Below, one piece after another: positions 35,499 through 44,256 of a stretch of DNA of 64,000 nt. The position numbers were made by a program, and so were the translations under genes. The stretch comes from Granulosicoccus sp964449565. Lineage in GTDB: Bacteria > Pseudomonadota > Gammaproteobacteria > Granulosicoccales > Granulosicoccaceae. Below the pieces are notes generated by a model. The model had not been told where the DNA came from. It saw only the letters and a list, made by a program, of their open reading frames with translations, and did no database searches. The DNA lies in NCBI GenBank assembly GCA_964449565.1, contig CAYUZB010000007.1:8768-72767 (forward strand), read 5' to 3'. Numbering within the stretch: position 1 is the first letter of the stretch; every line of letters starts with the position of its first letter.

Positions 35499-36689
35499 AT
35501 GGAAACCCTTCAGTCAGGCAGTAACGTATTTTTTGTCCTTATCGGTGCCATCCTCGTTTTATTTATGCATTCAGGATTTGCATTTCTGGAAGTAGGCACG
35601 GTACGAGAGAAGAATCAAGTTAATGCTTTGATGAAAATTTTCTCCGATTTTGCAGTGTCCACTATCGCCTACTTTTTTATTGGGTATCCATTGGCCTACG
35701 GTGTCAACTTCTTTGAAAGTGCGAGCGCCCTGTCGGTAAACAGCGGTTATGAATTGGTAAAGTTTTTCTTCTTGCTAACCTTTGCTGCAGCCATACCTGC
35801 GATTATCTCAGGTGGTATCGCGGAGCGTGCGCGTTTTTATCCGCAACTCTGCGCATCGATGTTGATAGTCGCGATCGTCTACCCGTTTTTTGAAGGTATT
35901 GTCTGGAACGGAAATTTTGGTTTCCAGGCGTGGCTTGAAGAACTTACCGGTGCTGGCTTCCATGATTTTGCCGGATCAGTCGTCGTACATGCGATGGGAG
36001 GGTGGCTTGCCTTAGGCGCTGTAGTTTTGCTCGGTGCACGATTAGGACGATATAGCCCATCGGGTGGCGCGGGTAGTAACTTCGCGCCATCAAGTATCCC
36101 GTTTCTCGCATTGGGCGCCTGGATCCTTACCGTCGGGTGGTTTGGCTTTAATGTCATGTCAGCTCAATCGGTGGAAGGTATCAGTGGGCTGGTAGCCATG
36201 AACTCACTGATGGCAATGGCCGGTGGCGCACTGGCTGCATTGATCGCTGGTCGAACTGATCCGGGTTTTCTGCATAACGGACCTTTAGCCGGTTTGGTGG
36301 CGGTTTGCGCGGGTTCGGATGTCATGCACCCGCTTGGCTCCCTGGTTGTTGGTGCTGTTGCTGGCGTGCTGTTTGTCTGGGCATTTACCGCGGCGCAGAA
36401 TCGTTGGCGTATTGACGATGTGCTTGGTGTCTGGCCACTGCATGGCCTGTGTGGTGCCTGGGGCGGTATCGCCTGCGGTATTTTTGGAACGGAAGCTCTG
36501 GGTGGCCTTGGTGGCGTCAGTCTGCTTGCGCAGGTCATTGGCACGGTGGCAGGCATTGTGTTTGCGACAGCCTGTGGTTTTATTGTTTACGGTATCCTCA
36601 AGCAAACTGTTGGTATTCGATTGACAGAGGAAGAGGAATTCAACGGCGCAGACTTGAGTCTGCACAAGATTTCTTCTACATCGCGCTAA
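35499..36689 (+). CDS. amtB: Ammonium transporter
   Basis: About eleven membrane helices carry the Amt signatures: HDFAGSVVVHAMGGWLA with the first pore His, and VWPLHGLCGAWGGIACG with the second. It should conduct ammonium/ammonia across the inner membrane and be gated by GlnK. There is no signal peptide; the ATG at 35499 matches the family start METLQSGSNVFF. glnK follows after 31 bp in the same operon. No sigma-54 promoter was found in the 79-bp upstream gap. Confidence 0.94.
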   Translation: METLQSGSNVFFVLIGAILVLFMHSGFAFLEVGTVREKNQVNALMKIFSDFAVSTIAYFFIGYPLAYGVNFFESASALSVNSGYELVKFFFLLTFAAAIPAIISGGIAERARFYPQLCASMLIVAIVYPFFEGIVWNGNFGFQAWLEELTGAGFHDFAGSVVVHAMGGWLALGAVVLLGARLGRYSPSGGAGSNFAPSSIPFLALGAWILTVGWFGFNVMSAQSVEGISGLVAMNSLMAMAGGALAALIAGRTDPGFLHNGPLAGLVAVCAGSDVMHPLGSLVVGAVAGVLFVWAFTAAQNRWRIDDVLGVWPLHGLCGAWGGIACGIFGTEALGGLGGVSLLAQVIGTVAGIVFATACGFIVYGILKQTVGIRLTEEEEFNGADLSLHKISSTSR

Positions 36690-36720
36690 TGCTATTCACG
36701 CTAATTTCAGGAGCATATCA

Positions 36721-37059
36721 ATGAAACGCATCACTGCGATCATCAAACCCTTCAAGCTGGACGCCGTCCGCGAAGAGTTGGCAGCCGCGGGTGTGGCCGG
36801 TATTACCGTGACCGAGGTCAAGGGGTTTGGTCGGCAGAAAGGCCACACTGAACTCTATCGCGGCGCTGAGTATGTCATTGACTTCATCCCGAAAATGAAG
36901 CTTGAGGTCGTGGTCGCTGAAGAAATTCTGGACAATTGTATCGAGGGCATCATTCGCGCTGCGAACACCGGCAAGATTGGCGACGGCAAGATCTTCGTTG
37001 ATGATGTCAGCCGTGTTATTCGAATTCGTACCGGTGAAGAGGGCGAGCAAGCGCTGTAA
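36721..37059 (+). CDS. glnK: PII nitrogen-regulatory protein
   Basis: This 112-residue PII trimer protein begins MKRITAIIKPFKLDAVREEL. It has the T-loop tyrosine Y51 in YRGAEYVIDF, the uridylylation site, and the 2-oxoglutarate/ATP-binding C-terminal TGKIGDGKIFV motif. It senses 2-oxoglutarate and energy state and blocks AmtB when nitrogen is plentiful. CAGGAG lies upstream of the ATG. It ends nine bases before the convergent LysR gene. Confidence 0.95.
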   Translation: MKRITAIIKPFKLDAVREELAAAGVAGITVTEVKGFGRQKGHTELYRGAEYVIDFIPKMKLEVVVAEEILDNCIEGIIRAANTGKIGDGKIFVDDVSRVIRIRTGEEGEQAL

Positions 37060-37068
37060 TAGCAGCGC

Positions 37069-37980
37069 TTACTGTTCCCAAGGTGGAATCGGCGTGAACT
37101 TGGCCACCATGAAATCGGTAAAAACGCGAACCTTGTTACTCAGATGACGCCGGTGCGGATACACCAACTGAATCGAGGATGTGTCGATTGCATGATCCTG
37201 TAGCACTGGCAATACCAAGCCTTGCTGCAATGATGGCTGGACGACGTAACTTGCCAGACGTGCAATGCCGATTCCCGCCTTGACTGCTTCATGCAGCGCC
37301 GATGCGCTGTTCGTGTGGAAATTACCTTTGACTCGATGTACCTGAACGCCGTTACCGCTGCCAGTTGAAAATTCCCAGTCGTTGAAGTGCTGAATGGCAG
37401 AGTGTGTCAGGCAGTTGTGCGCGGCCAGGTCTTCAGGTGTTCTTGGTGTTCCGTGCTTTTTCAGATACTCCGGCGATGCGCAGATAACCCGCTTGTTTAC
37501 CGCCAGTCGTCGCGCAACCAGAGATTCGTCAGTCAGGCCATCACTCAGTACAATCGCGACATCGACACTTTCACCAACCAGATCTACTTCACGCTCGCTG
37601 AGTTCCAGCTCAACCCGCAGATCGGGATAGAGCGCCATGAATTCCGGCATCAGTTTGATCATTTGCAGTCGCGCAAAGGCTGAAACCGTCGTCACTCGCA
37701 GAGTACCGCTGACCCGATCATGCAAGGCCATGACGGCATCTTCGGCTTGCTGAATCTCATCCAGAATTGCCCCACAGCGATCATTGAAAGCATTGCCCTC
37801 GGCGGTCATGCTGAGTTTGCGAGTGGTGCGTTGAAACAGACGAGCGCCAAGACGATCTTCCAATCTTGTGATCAGTTTGCTGACAGCTGAGGGTGTCAAA
37901 TCCAGCTCTCGGGCCGCTGCTGAAAAGCTCCCGAGGTCTGCAGCCTTCGAGAACACCAGCATTTCCGTGTATTTGTCCAT
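37069..37980 (-). CDS. LysR-family transcriptional regulator
   Basis: The N-terminal helix-turn-helix (SFSAAARELDLTPSAVSKLITRLEDRLGARLF split over residues 17-50) and the following effector domain place it in the LysR family, of the CrgA/YafC-like type. The C-terminus ends in a short tail. The target operon cannot be told: the ABC exporter gene at 38433 is divergent and is the nearest candidate, across a 452-bp gap. Confidence 0.92.
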   Translation of the reverse strand: MDKYTEMLVFSKAADLGSFSAAARELDLTPSAVSKLITRLEDRLGARLFQRTTRKLSMTAEGNAFNDRCGAILDEIQQAEDAVMALHDRVSGTLRVTTVSAFARLQMIKLMPEFMALYPDLRVELELSEREVDLVGESVDVAIVLSDGLTDESLVARRLAVNKRVICASPEYLKKHGTPRTPEDLAAHNCLTHSAIQHFNDWEFSTGSGNGVQVHRVKGNFHTNSASALHEAVKAGIGIARLASYVVQPSLQQGLVLPVLQDHAIDTSSIQLVYPHRRHLSNKVRVFTDFMVAKFTPIPPWEQ

Positions 37981-38432
37981 TTACAATATGTGCCTAATAG
38001 TCACTAATCATAATCTATTTTCAGGATTGTGGCTCAAATAGTAGATAATTAACTTAGCCACCTGTTCAAGCATACTCGACTAAGCACACTGATATGACAG
38101 AACGAAAGCGATCTCTCGAAAAAGCAAAAGTCGAGTAGGGCTTTGCTCGGCTGCGAGGCTACATCGCAACGATACAAGCCCACCCCCGGTCGATACCCGT
38201 TTCAGTCCTCGTAACGCCTGTTCAAAGGTACTCCTCATCACCTGTTTGTTTCAACGTTCAAACGAATCGAATCCACCGCACAACCGATTCATCCCGATTT
38301 TTTGGATTTTTTGGACACCCATAAACCGGTCTGCATCAACCCGATATTCTGGACACCCACAAACCGGCCCGCATCGACTGCACTATCGCGTCAACTCGGA
38401 TACTCTGGACACCCATTAACTGGCCATCCACC
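37981..38432. other. Intergenic region between LysR and ABC exporter genes
   Basis: This 452-bp stretch separates the divergent LysR and ABC genes. It holds three copies of a degenerate TGGACACCCA repeat near the exporter start and presumably the promoters and LysR binding site. No coding region with family resemblance was found. Confidence 0.6.
38312..38423. repeat. Three TGGACACCCA direct repeats upstream of the ABC exporter
   Basis: TGGACACCCA begins at 38312, 38350 and 38406. In copies one and two the match extends to TGGACACCCAYAAACCGG, and copy three is TGGACACCCATTAACTGG. Spacings are 38 and 56 bp. They lie just before the GTG start of the ABC gene and could be regulator sites or remnants of a repeat array. 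Confidence 0.6.
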
Positions 38433-40277
38433 GTGTATCGCTTTTTTGAACAGCTGATAGATCCTCTGCGTGGTCTGCCGACAGTGCGCCCGCCGACTGG
38501 ATCAATGGCGTTTTTCGGCTTCTTTCTGAAACCGTATCGTGGCGTCTTGCTGGCCACTTTGATCCTTGCCGGGATTTCCGCCGCCTCTGAACTTTTCGTT
38601 TACGTCTATCTGGGTCGCCTGGTTGATTGGATGAGCGTATCCAATCCCGAAAACTTCCTGCGCGAACATGGCCTGGCGCTGGTCTGGATGGTGTTCGTCA
38701 TTGCCATCGTTCGTCCTGTGTCCATGCTCGGTTCGCGTGCGATGATCAATCTCGCAATTGCGCCCGGATTATCCAACGCTGTGCGCTGGCAGAATCATCG
38801 CTATGTTTTACGTCAAAGCATGCTGTTTTATCAGAATGACTTTGCCGGGCGTATTTCGCAGAAGGTCATGCAGACCGGGCATGCTGTTCGCGAAGCCGTC
38901 GTTAATGTCATCGATGGCTCTTGGATGCTGTTGATTTATCTGATCGGTGTAGTGTGGTTGTTTGTTGATATAAACGGTTGGTTATTGCTGCCTGTAAGTT
39001 TGTGGTTGATGGCTTATTTGTGCGTGGTTTTTTTTATGGTCCCGCCGGTACGGCAGAAGTCCGCAAACCTGTCAGAAGCCAACTCCGGTTTGATGGGGCG
39101 GATCGTCGACAGCTACACGAATATCCAGTCGGTCAAGTTGTTTGCGCATGATTCGCTTGAAGAAGAATTTGCCGCGAGTGGCATGCGCAAACTCGTCGCC
39201 GCCTTTCATTCGCTGATGCGCGCGATTCTCAGCATGACGATTGCACTGACGGTATTGAATACATTGCTTGTCATTGCCACCGCTGGTGTATCGATAGCAT
39301 TGTGGGCTCGTGGTCTGGTCACTGTTGGAGAAATAGCCGTTGCCAATGGATTGATTATTCGTATCAATCAGATGTCCAGCTGGATTCTTCGCACCATCAC
39401 CAGTTTGTTTGAAAATATCGGTGCGGTACAAAACGGTATTGAAACAATCTCTCAACCGATCGACATAGTCGATGTTGAAGATGCGAAAACTTTAGAAGTG
39501 AGCGAAGGGCGTTTGAAATTTAATGCGGTAGGTTTTCACTACGAAGAAAAAAAATCAGAACTGACGCCGAATATTGTGATTGATGATTGCAGCTTTGAAG
39601 TCGCACCTGGCGAGAAGGTTGGTCTGGTTGGACGTTCAGGTGCGGGCAAATCGACGTTGGTTAACCTCCTGATGCGTTTTCATGATGTGCAAAGTGGCGC
39701 TATTTGTATTGATGGTCAGGATATCCGTGAGGTGACACAAAACAGCCTGCGACAGTCCATCGCAGTTGTCACACAAGACACCTCGCTGTTACATCGTTCT
39801 ATTCGTGACAACATTCGTTATGGTCGGCGTGAAGCAACGGACGACGACGTTATCCGTGCCGCAAGCCAGGCTGAGGCGATGAGCTTCATACCCGATCTGT
39901 CTGATCCGTTTGGACGTACCGGACTTGATGCTCATGTGGGTGAGCGTGGCGTGAAGTTATCGGGTGGACAACGGCAACGTATCGCGATTGCCCGCGTTAT
40001 TTTGAAAGACGCACCGATTCTGATTCTCGATGAGGCAACCTCCGCGCTGGATTCAGAAGTGGAGGCCGCGATTCAGGAGCAGTTGAATAGCCTCATGCAA
40101 GGCAAAACGGTGCTTGCTGTTGCGCATCGGCTGTCCACTATTGCGGCGCTCGATCGCTTGATCGTGCTCGATGCGGGGCGCATTGTGGAGACGGGCACTC
40201 ATCAGGAGCTGATCGACAAAAATGGGCTGTACGCGCGGTTGTGGCACCGTCAGTCGGGCGGTTTTATTGGCTTGTAG
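38433..40277 (+). CDS. ABC transporter, fused permease and ATP-binding protein
   Basis: The N-terminal ~340 residues contain six membrane helices of the ABC exporter type. The C-terminal domain has Walker A GRSGAGKST, signature LSGGQRQRIAIAR and Walker B ILILDEATSALD. It is a half-transporter that should dimerise to export a lipid, drug or peptide from the cytoplasm. GTG is the start. The first residues (YRFFEQLIDPL) match relatives in other gammaproteobacteria. No partner half gene is adjacent. Confidence 0.9.
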   Translation: MYRFFEQLIDPLRGLPTVRPPTGSMAFFGFFLKPYRGVLLATLILAGISAASELFVYVYLGRLVDWMSVSNPENFLREHGLALVWMVFVIAIVRPVSMLGSRAMINLAIAPGLSNAVRWQNHRYVLRQSMLFYQNDFAGRISQKVMQTGHAVREAVVNVIDGSWMLLIYLIGVVWLFVDINGWLLLPVSLWLMAYLCVVFFMVPPVRQKSANLSEANSGLMGRIVDSYTNIQSVKLFAHDSLEEEFAASGMRKLVAAFHSLMRAILSMTIALTVLNTLLVIATAGVSIALWARGLVTVGEIAVANGLIIRINQMSSWILRTITSLFENIGAVQNGIETISQPIDIVDVEDAKTLEVSEGRLKFNAVGFHYEEKKSELTPNIVIDDCSFEVAPGEKVGLVGRSGAGKSTLVNLLMRFHDVQSGAICIDGQDIREVTQNSLRQSIAVVTQDTSLLHRSIRDNIRYGRREATDDDVIRAASQAEAMSFIPDLSDPFGRTGLDAHVGERGVKLSGGQRQRIAIARVILKDAPILILDEATSALDSEVEAAIQEQLNSLMQGKTVLAVAHRLSTIAALDRLIVLDAGRIVETGTHQELIDKNGLYARLWHRQSGGFIGL

Positions 40278-40331
40278 TGCGGTCCTGTGATATACACGTA
40301 TTAGGAGGAACGAACCGCAAACATCCCAACC

Positions 40332-40886
40332 ATGAACACCAAAGTGCTGCGCCTGAATAAGGCAGGGACTCCCATTGCCTGGTTAAGCTGGCAAGAGACC
40401 GCTACGCTTGTTGTAAAAGAGCAGGTTATCTGGAGTATCGGACAAACAATCCACACCATTCGCGGTGGCTATAACAAGGATGGCATCCGGTCCCGACTGG
40501 AACTGCCAAGCATCATTGCATGCGATGGAAAAGTCGACAATTCCAACTTCACACCGGCGCTTACCAATTCTTTGTTGTTTGCGCGCGATCAGCAAATTTG
40601 TCTTTACTGTGGTGTTGAACATCCTGTACGTGAACTATCGCGCGATCATGTCATTCCAACATCCCGTGGGGGCAAGGACCTCTGGACCAATTGCGTGACT
40701 GCCTGCAGGCGGTGTAATAATCGCAAAGGAAATCTGACCCCTGAACAAGCGAATATGCAATTGCTTGCAGTGCCTTTTGCACCGAACCGTTACGAGTTCT
40801 TTTATCTGTCTAATCGAGATGTGCTGGCGGATCAGATGGAATTTCTGAAAACGCGATTCTCCAACAATGTCAGTTGGCTCGACTAA
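40332..40886 (+). CDS. HNH endonuclease
   Basis: The HNH core lies at about residues 95-135, with paired CxxC motifs (CLYC and CRRC) around RDHVIPTSRGGKDLWTN. The N-terminal ~90 residues match the usual extension of this stand-alone HNH family. It should be a metal-dependent nuclease; no restriction or mobile-element genes are nearby. A strong AGGAGG lies about 21 bases before the ATG, which is too far to serve it, and no other in-frame start lies between. The stop overlaps that of the convergent lipoprotein gene. Confidence 0.88.
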   Translation: MNTKVLRLNKAGTPIAWLSWQETATLVVKEQVIWSIGQTIHTIRGGYNKDGIRSRLELPSIIACDGKVDNSNFTPALTNSLLFARDQQICLYCGVEHPVRELSRDHVIPTSRGGKDLWTNCVTACRRCNNRKGNLTPEQANMQLLAVPFAPNRYEFFYLSNRDVLADQMEFLKTRFSNNVSWLD

Positions 40887-42313
40887 TGTAAGGCCAGCAG
40901 TACTTTCATGACATAGTCGTCGAATGGCGCAACGGACGAATGACTGCCGGAAATTTGCACGACATACTGCCCGGCTGAGGCGATGACGGTGTAGTAGGGT
41001 ATCTCATAATCCTGCAACACGCTTCGATGCACAGTTACATCCAATTCTGTCTTATCGGGCGCTGTAGCTCGCAATATGAAATGTTCGGATGAGTTGCTAC
41101 TGCCGGGTAAATTGCTGTTGCTATGCAAGGTGCTGCCAAAGAGTTTTGCTGTTTTGTCAGACTCTGCCTGAATCAGGGTGATATCGCGTGGCGCATCGTC
41201 AGGGTTGTTCTGATCATAGAGCTGTACAGCAACCATCGCTTCGATTAACCGGGTAAAGCCATCGACTGCAGCTTCTCGACGATTTGGGTCGGCACGTAGA
41301 TTTACACCTTTCAAGGGTGAGGATTCAACCGCAGCCCAGCTTCCGCTTGTCCAGGAATGATCGATATTCTTGCTGGCAGATAGCAATTTCTGGTTATGCG
41401 CCTCTCTCGTCGTATTGGGAAATTTCTCAGGCGCAAGTATCTCTATTGGGTCCTGGGGAGGGTTGCGCAGCAATTGATCAATAAGTACCTCACCATTCTC
41501 GCGCTTCGACAATTGATCGATGAATCGCTCGCCTTCCACGTATGAATATTCGAGCACGTTGCGGCTGATGGCTTGAACGGTTTGGGTCAATTGATTGGGT
41601 GGATTGGTGCGGTTGAACATGAAGGTATCCAAAGCGTCCAGCCCATCAAGACAGTTTTGGACTGCGCAGATTTGTCGTGTCACCCATTGTGCATGACCTT
41701 CAAAGGTTGCCGACTGTGCAAAAGATGCACGAAAATTAAGTGAGCGGTTTTCATGTATGGCGTAGCGTTGATCATCTGCCGCATGGACAAGTTCATGAAT
41801 CAATAGTGTCAATAATGCTGAACGGCGCAGACTGGGATTAGCAGGCAGGGATTTTTCGTAATGTTTCAGCATGCTTGTGCTGATCAGAATGGCTTTTTGT
41901 CGCGAGGTATACAGTGCGGCATAGGTCCCAGCTTGCCCTTTCATGACCATGGATAAAAAATTATTCGAGAATTCGGGATTAGAGAACTGGCTTTTGATCA
42001 AGCGTTTTGTCTCAAGCGAAACTTCATCGTTAATGACTTCGTCACTGACGATAGACAGCCTAACTTCGCTGAGATCGGTGCCAGTTTTATCTTCAACGAG
42101 CGTACGGGCGTCGTTGTACACCGACTGAATACTGTCAAACCAGGAAGTAGTCGAATTGCTATGCAGCCCAGCAGATGGGACTACTTCAGGATGCTGAGCG
42201 ATGGCCAATTGCTCGCTTGCCTTGTCCCCGTCTGAGACGCTCTGACAAGCGGCGAGTACTAGTGCGCCTGTCAGCAACAGAGAATGACGGGCAGGCGGGT
42301 AGGTGAATGGCAT
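40883..42313 (-). CDS. Putative zinc-metallopeptidase lipoprotein
   Basis: The lipobox LVLAAC places the lipidated Cys at residue 23, so it is a lipoprotein of the periplasm or outer membrane. A zinc-site HELVH is at 173-177 and an EGHAQ follows, which is likely the third ligand. The rest of the 476 residues has no recognised domain. It may be a gluzincin-like protease of unknown substrate. It ends with a TAG that overlaps the TAA of the convergent HNH gene. Confidence 0.72.
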   Translation of the reverse strand: MPFTYPPARHSLLLTGALVLAACQSVSDGDKASEQLAIAQHPEVVPSAGLHSNSTTSWFDSIQSVYNDARTLVEDKTGTDLSEVRLSIVSDEVINDEVSLETKRLIKSQFSNPEFSNNFLSMVMKGQAGTYAALYTSRQKAILISTSMLKHYEKSLPANPSLRRSALLTLLIHELVHAADDQRYAIHENRSLNFRASFAQSATFEGHAQWVTRQICAVQNCLDGLDALDTFMFNRTNPPNQLTQTVQAISRNVLEYSYVEGERFIDQLSKRENGEVLIDQLLRNPPQDPIEILAPEKFPNTTREAHNQKLLSASKNIDHSWTSGSWAAVESSPLKGVNLRADPNRREAAVDGFTRLIEAMVAVQLYDQNNPDDAPRDITLIQAESDKTAKLFGSTLHSNSNLPGSSNSSEHFILRATAPDKTELDVTVHRSVLQDYEIPYYTVIASAGQYVVQISGSHSSVAPFDDYVMKVLLALH

Positions 42314-42402
42314 GATGGGCCCAAGCTGGTATGACCCGGACAGTGTACCGTCAGCGCTCGTTCATCGTTCAATCGGCATCACAGAATGCCGGTGCTGCGG
42401 GC

Positions 42403-42439
42403 AAAAAAACGGCGACCTGGTTGGGTCGCCGCTTTTCTT
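42403..42439 (-). terminator. Rho-independent terminator after the GH16 gene
   Basis: On the minus strand CGGCGACC pairs with GGTCGCCG (42410-42417 and 42424-42431) and is followed by seven T. It lies about 55 bp after the GH16 stop. On the plus strand the same stem is followed by CTTTTCTTC, so it may work in both directions. Confidence 0.85.
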
Positions 42440-42486
42440 CGCCTGTTTGGAAACTCGTCTCCGTGTTCGAGTTCACGGTTTTTACA

Positions 42487-43923
42487 TTAGCGCTGATAGG
42501 CGCGAATATAGTCGATCGTCATGCGTGCGGGAAATGGCGTGCTGTCATCCGGATCACCGGGCCACCAGCCGCCGAGGGCCAGATTGACCAGCAGATACAT
42601 TTCTTCCGAAGAGACATTGCCGCTGCTGTATGTATTGGTAACTTGGCCGTCGACGTACCAGGTGATGAGGCCTGGCTCCCATAGCACCGCATAGGTGTGA
42701 AAATCCTGCGAGTAATCCGGACCTACAGCTTGGAAGGTAGGCGTCGAGCGCAGGTCGAAATTCTCGAAGAAATGATAGGTCTGGAAAACGACATTCTGTC
42801 TGTCACCGATATATTCGACAACATCAATCTCAGGACGGTTGCGAAGTTCATTCTGATGCAACAACCAGAAAGCCGACCAGAGACCTTTGCCGCGCGGCAG
42901 GCGAGCGCGCATTTCTACATAACCGTATTGCATGCGAAACTTGTTGTAGGTAGTCAAGGCACCGGATAGATAGGGTTGGTTGTTGGCCCTGCCACGTAAA
43001 TGATCTGGCGTACGTGTGCCGTTAATCGTCATGTGCTCACCATCGAATTCAAAGGGTGAATGTCCGAAATTTGGATCATTGATGCGATCAACGTAGAATT
43101 GCCTTTCGCCATTGATGATGAAGTACGGCCCCCAACGGTAACTTGAGTTCCACTTTGAGGTATCAAGACTGCTGCCGCGAAACTCATCGCTGAACACCAG
43201 TCGGTAGCCCGCAGGGACACTGCTGTTGCCGTCGTTTTGTGGCTGCGGAGGTGCCGCTGGTGTGATTCCACCGTTATCCGTTTGTGGGCTTGAGCCGTTG
43301 GCTGTATTGACCACGAGTTCGCTACTGCGAGACGAGAATTCATTGCCCCGGACCGAAACGATGTAGTAACGGTGGTCTGTACCGAAACTCAACTGTGTGT
43401 CGGTAAAGTCGGTGCCTTGCACCGTTGTCAAGTAATTGTTGTCTCGATAGACGTTATATTTTTCCGGGTTGCCGGCCGCCTGGTTCCAGAAAATTCTCGC
43501 CTGATTGCCGTTTTGCACTTCAGCTCGCAAACCGCTCGGTGCTGAGAAAGCGCTACCATTCGGGGCTGGAGGAGCTGCGACAGTGGTGGTGTTGCCTCCC
43601 GTGGTGACCAATGCCTGCGCAGATTGGCTTGAGAAATTTCTTGCATCATCGAAGGCGACAATGCTGTATTCATAACTGCTGCCAGCACTGACCTGATTAT
43701 CCAGAAAGTTCGTATTGGACACGGTCGCGAAATAAGCGTTATTTCGGTAGACGTTGTAGCCTGCGACTCCGGTATCGTCCCAAGGTATGTTCCAGGTGAC
43801 ACGGATCGACGTCGAGCTTAGTGCACTAGCTTGCACATTATTAACAACCGAAGGTGGTTGAGTATCAGCCATGACCAGAGTCGTGCTGCCAAGTGTGAGC
43901 AGCGCGAAAAGAAATGTTCGCAT
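42487..43923 (-). CDS. Secreted GH16 beta-glucanase with two fibronectin type III domains
   Basis: A signal peptide (to about residue 19) is followed by two Fn3 domains (about 22-108 and 125-207), a Pro/Asn-rich linker, and a GH16 domain (about 237-478). The catalytic triad is EIDVVE with E365, D367 and E370. GH16 enzymes cleave laminarin, agar, carrageenan or similar beta-glucans. Laminarin is a reasonable marine guess, but the substrate is unproven. GGAA lies before the ATG and a strong terminator follows. Confidence 0.93.
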   Translation of the reverse strand: MRTFLFALLTLGSTTLVMADTQPPSVVNNVQASALSSTSIRVTWNIPWDDTGVAGYNVYRNNAYFATVSNTNFLDNQVSAGSSYEYSIVAFDDARNFSSQSAQALVTTGGNTTTVAAPPAPNGSAFSAPSGLRAEVQNGNQARIFWNQAAGNPEKYNVYRDNNYLTTVQGTDFTDTQLSFGTDHRYYIVSVRGNEFSSRSSELVVNTANGSSPQTDNGGITPAAPPQPQNDGNSSVPAGYRLVFSDEFRGSSLDTSKWNSSYRWGPYFIINGERQFYVDRINDPNFGHSPFEFDGEHMTINGTRTPDHLRGRANNQPYLSGALTTYNKFRMQYGYVEMRARLPRGKGLWSAFWLLHQNELRNRPEIDVVEYIGDRQNVVFQTYHFFENFDLRSTPTFQAVGPDYSQDFHTYAVLWEPGLITWYVDGQVTNTYSSGNVSSEEMYLLVNLALGGWWPGDPDDSTPFPARMTIDYIRAYQR

Positions 43924-44256
43924 TATTGTTCCGTAATTTAGTGAATGAAGACGTTTGGTCGTTACTCGCTCGCAAGCAACGACCTTGTGAGTTCAGCTCG
44001 ATGAGATCACTCTTGTCTGAGTCGTTGTTTGCTTATCGAAAGGCTAGTAGCGAGACCTGAATTAAACCTTAAATTTATGGCTTGAAACATGACGTCTCTG
44101 TTATGCCACTGTTAAGTCGACCACGCCCGAAATGAATGCGTGAAAGTGTTGCATTCATAGGTTTATACGCTTAGCGAGAAGCGCGCCTGCAGACGAAGGT
44201 GATGTGCTTGATGTAGTTACAACATTGAAACTTAACAATCAGGAAAGTTTGGTGAG
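43924..44256. other. Intergenic region upstream of the GH16 gene
   Basis: This 333-bp stretch lies between the GH16 start and the acuI stop, both on the minus strand. It should carry the GH16 promoter. No clear promoter boxes, repeats or coding region are seen. Confidence 0.6.

Noticed and set aside
35419..35499. Possible sigma-54 promoter before amtB
   Set aside because: No GG-N10-GC pattern with the right surroundings was found in the 79-bp gap.
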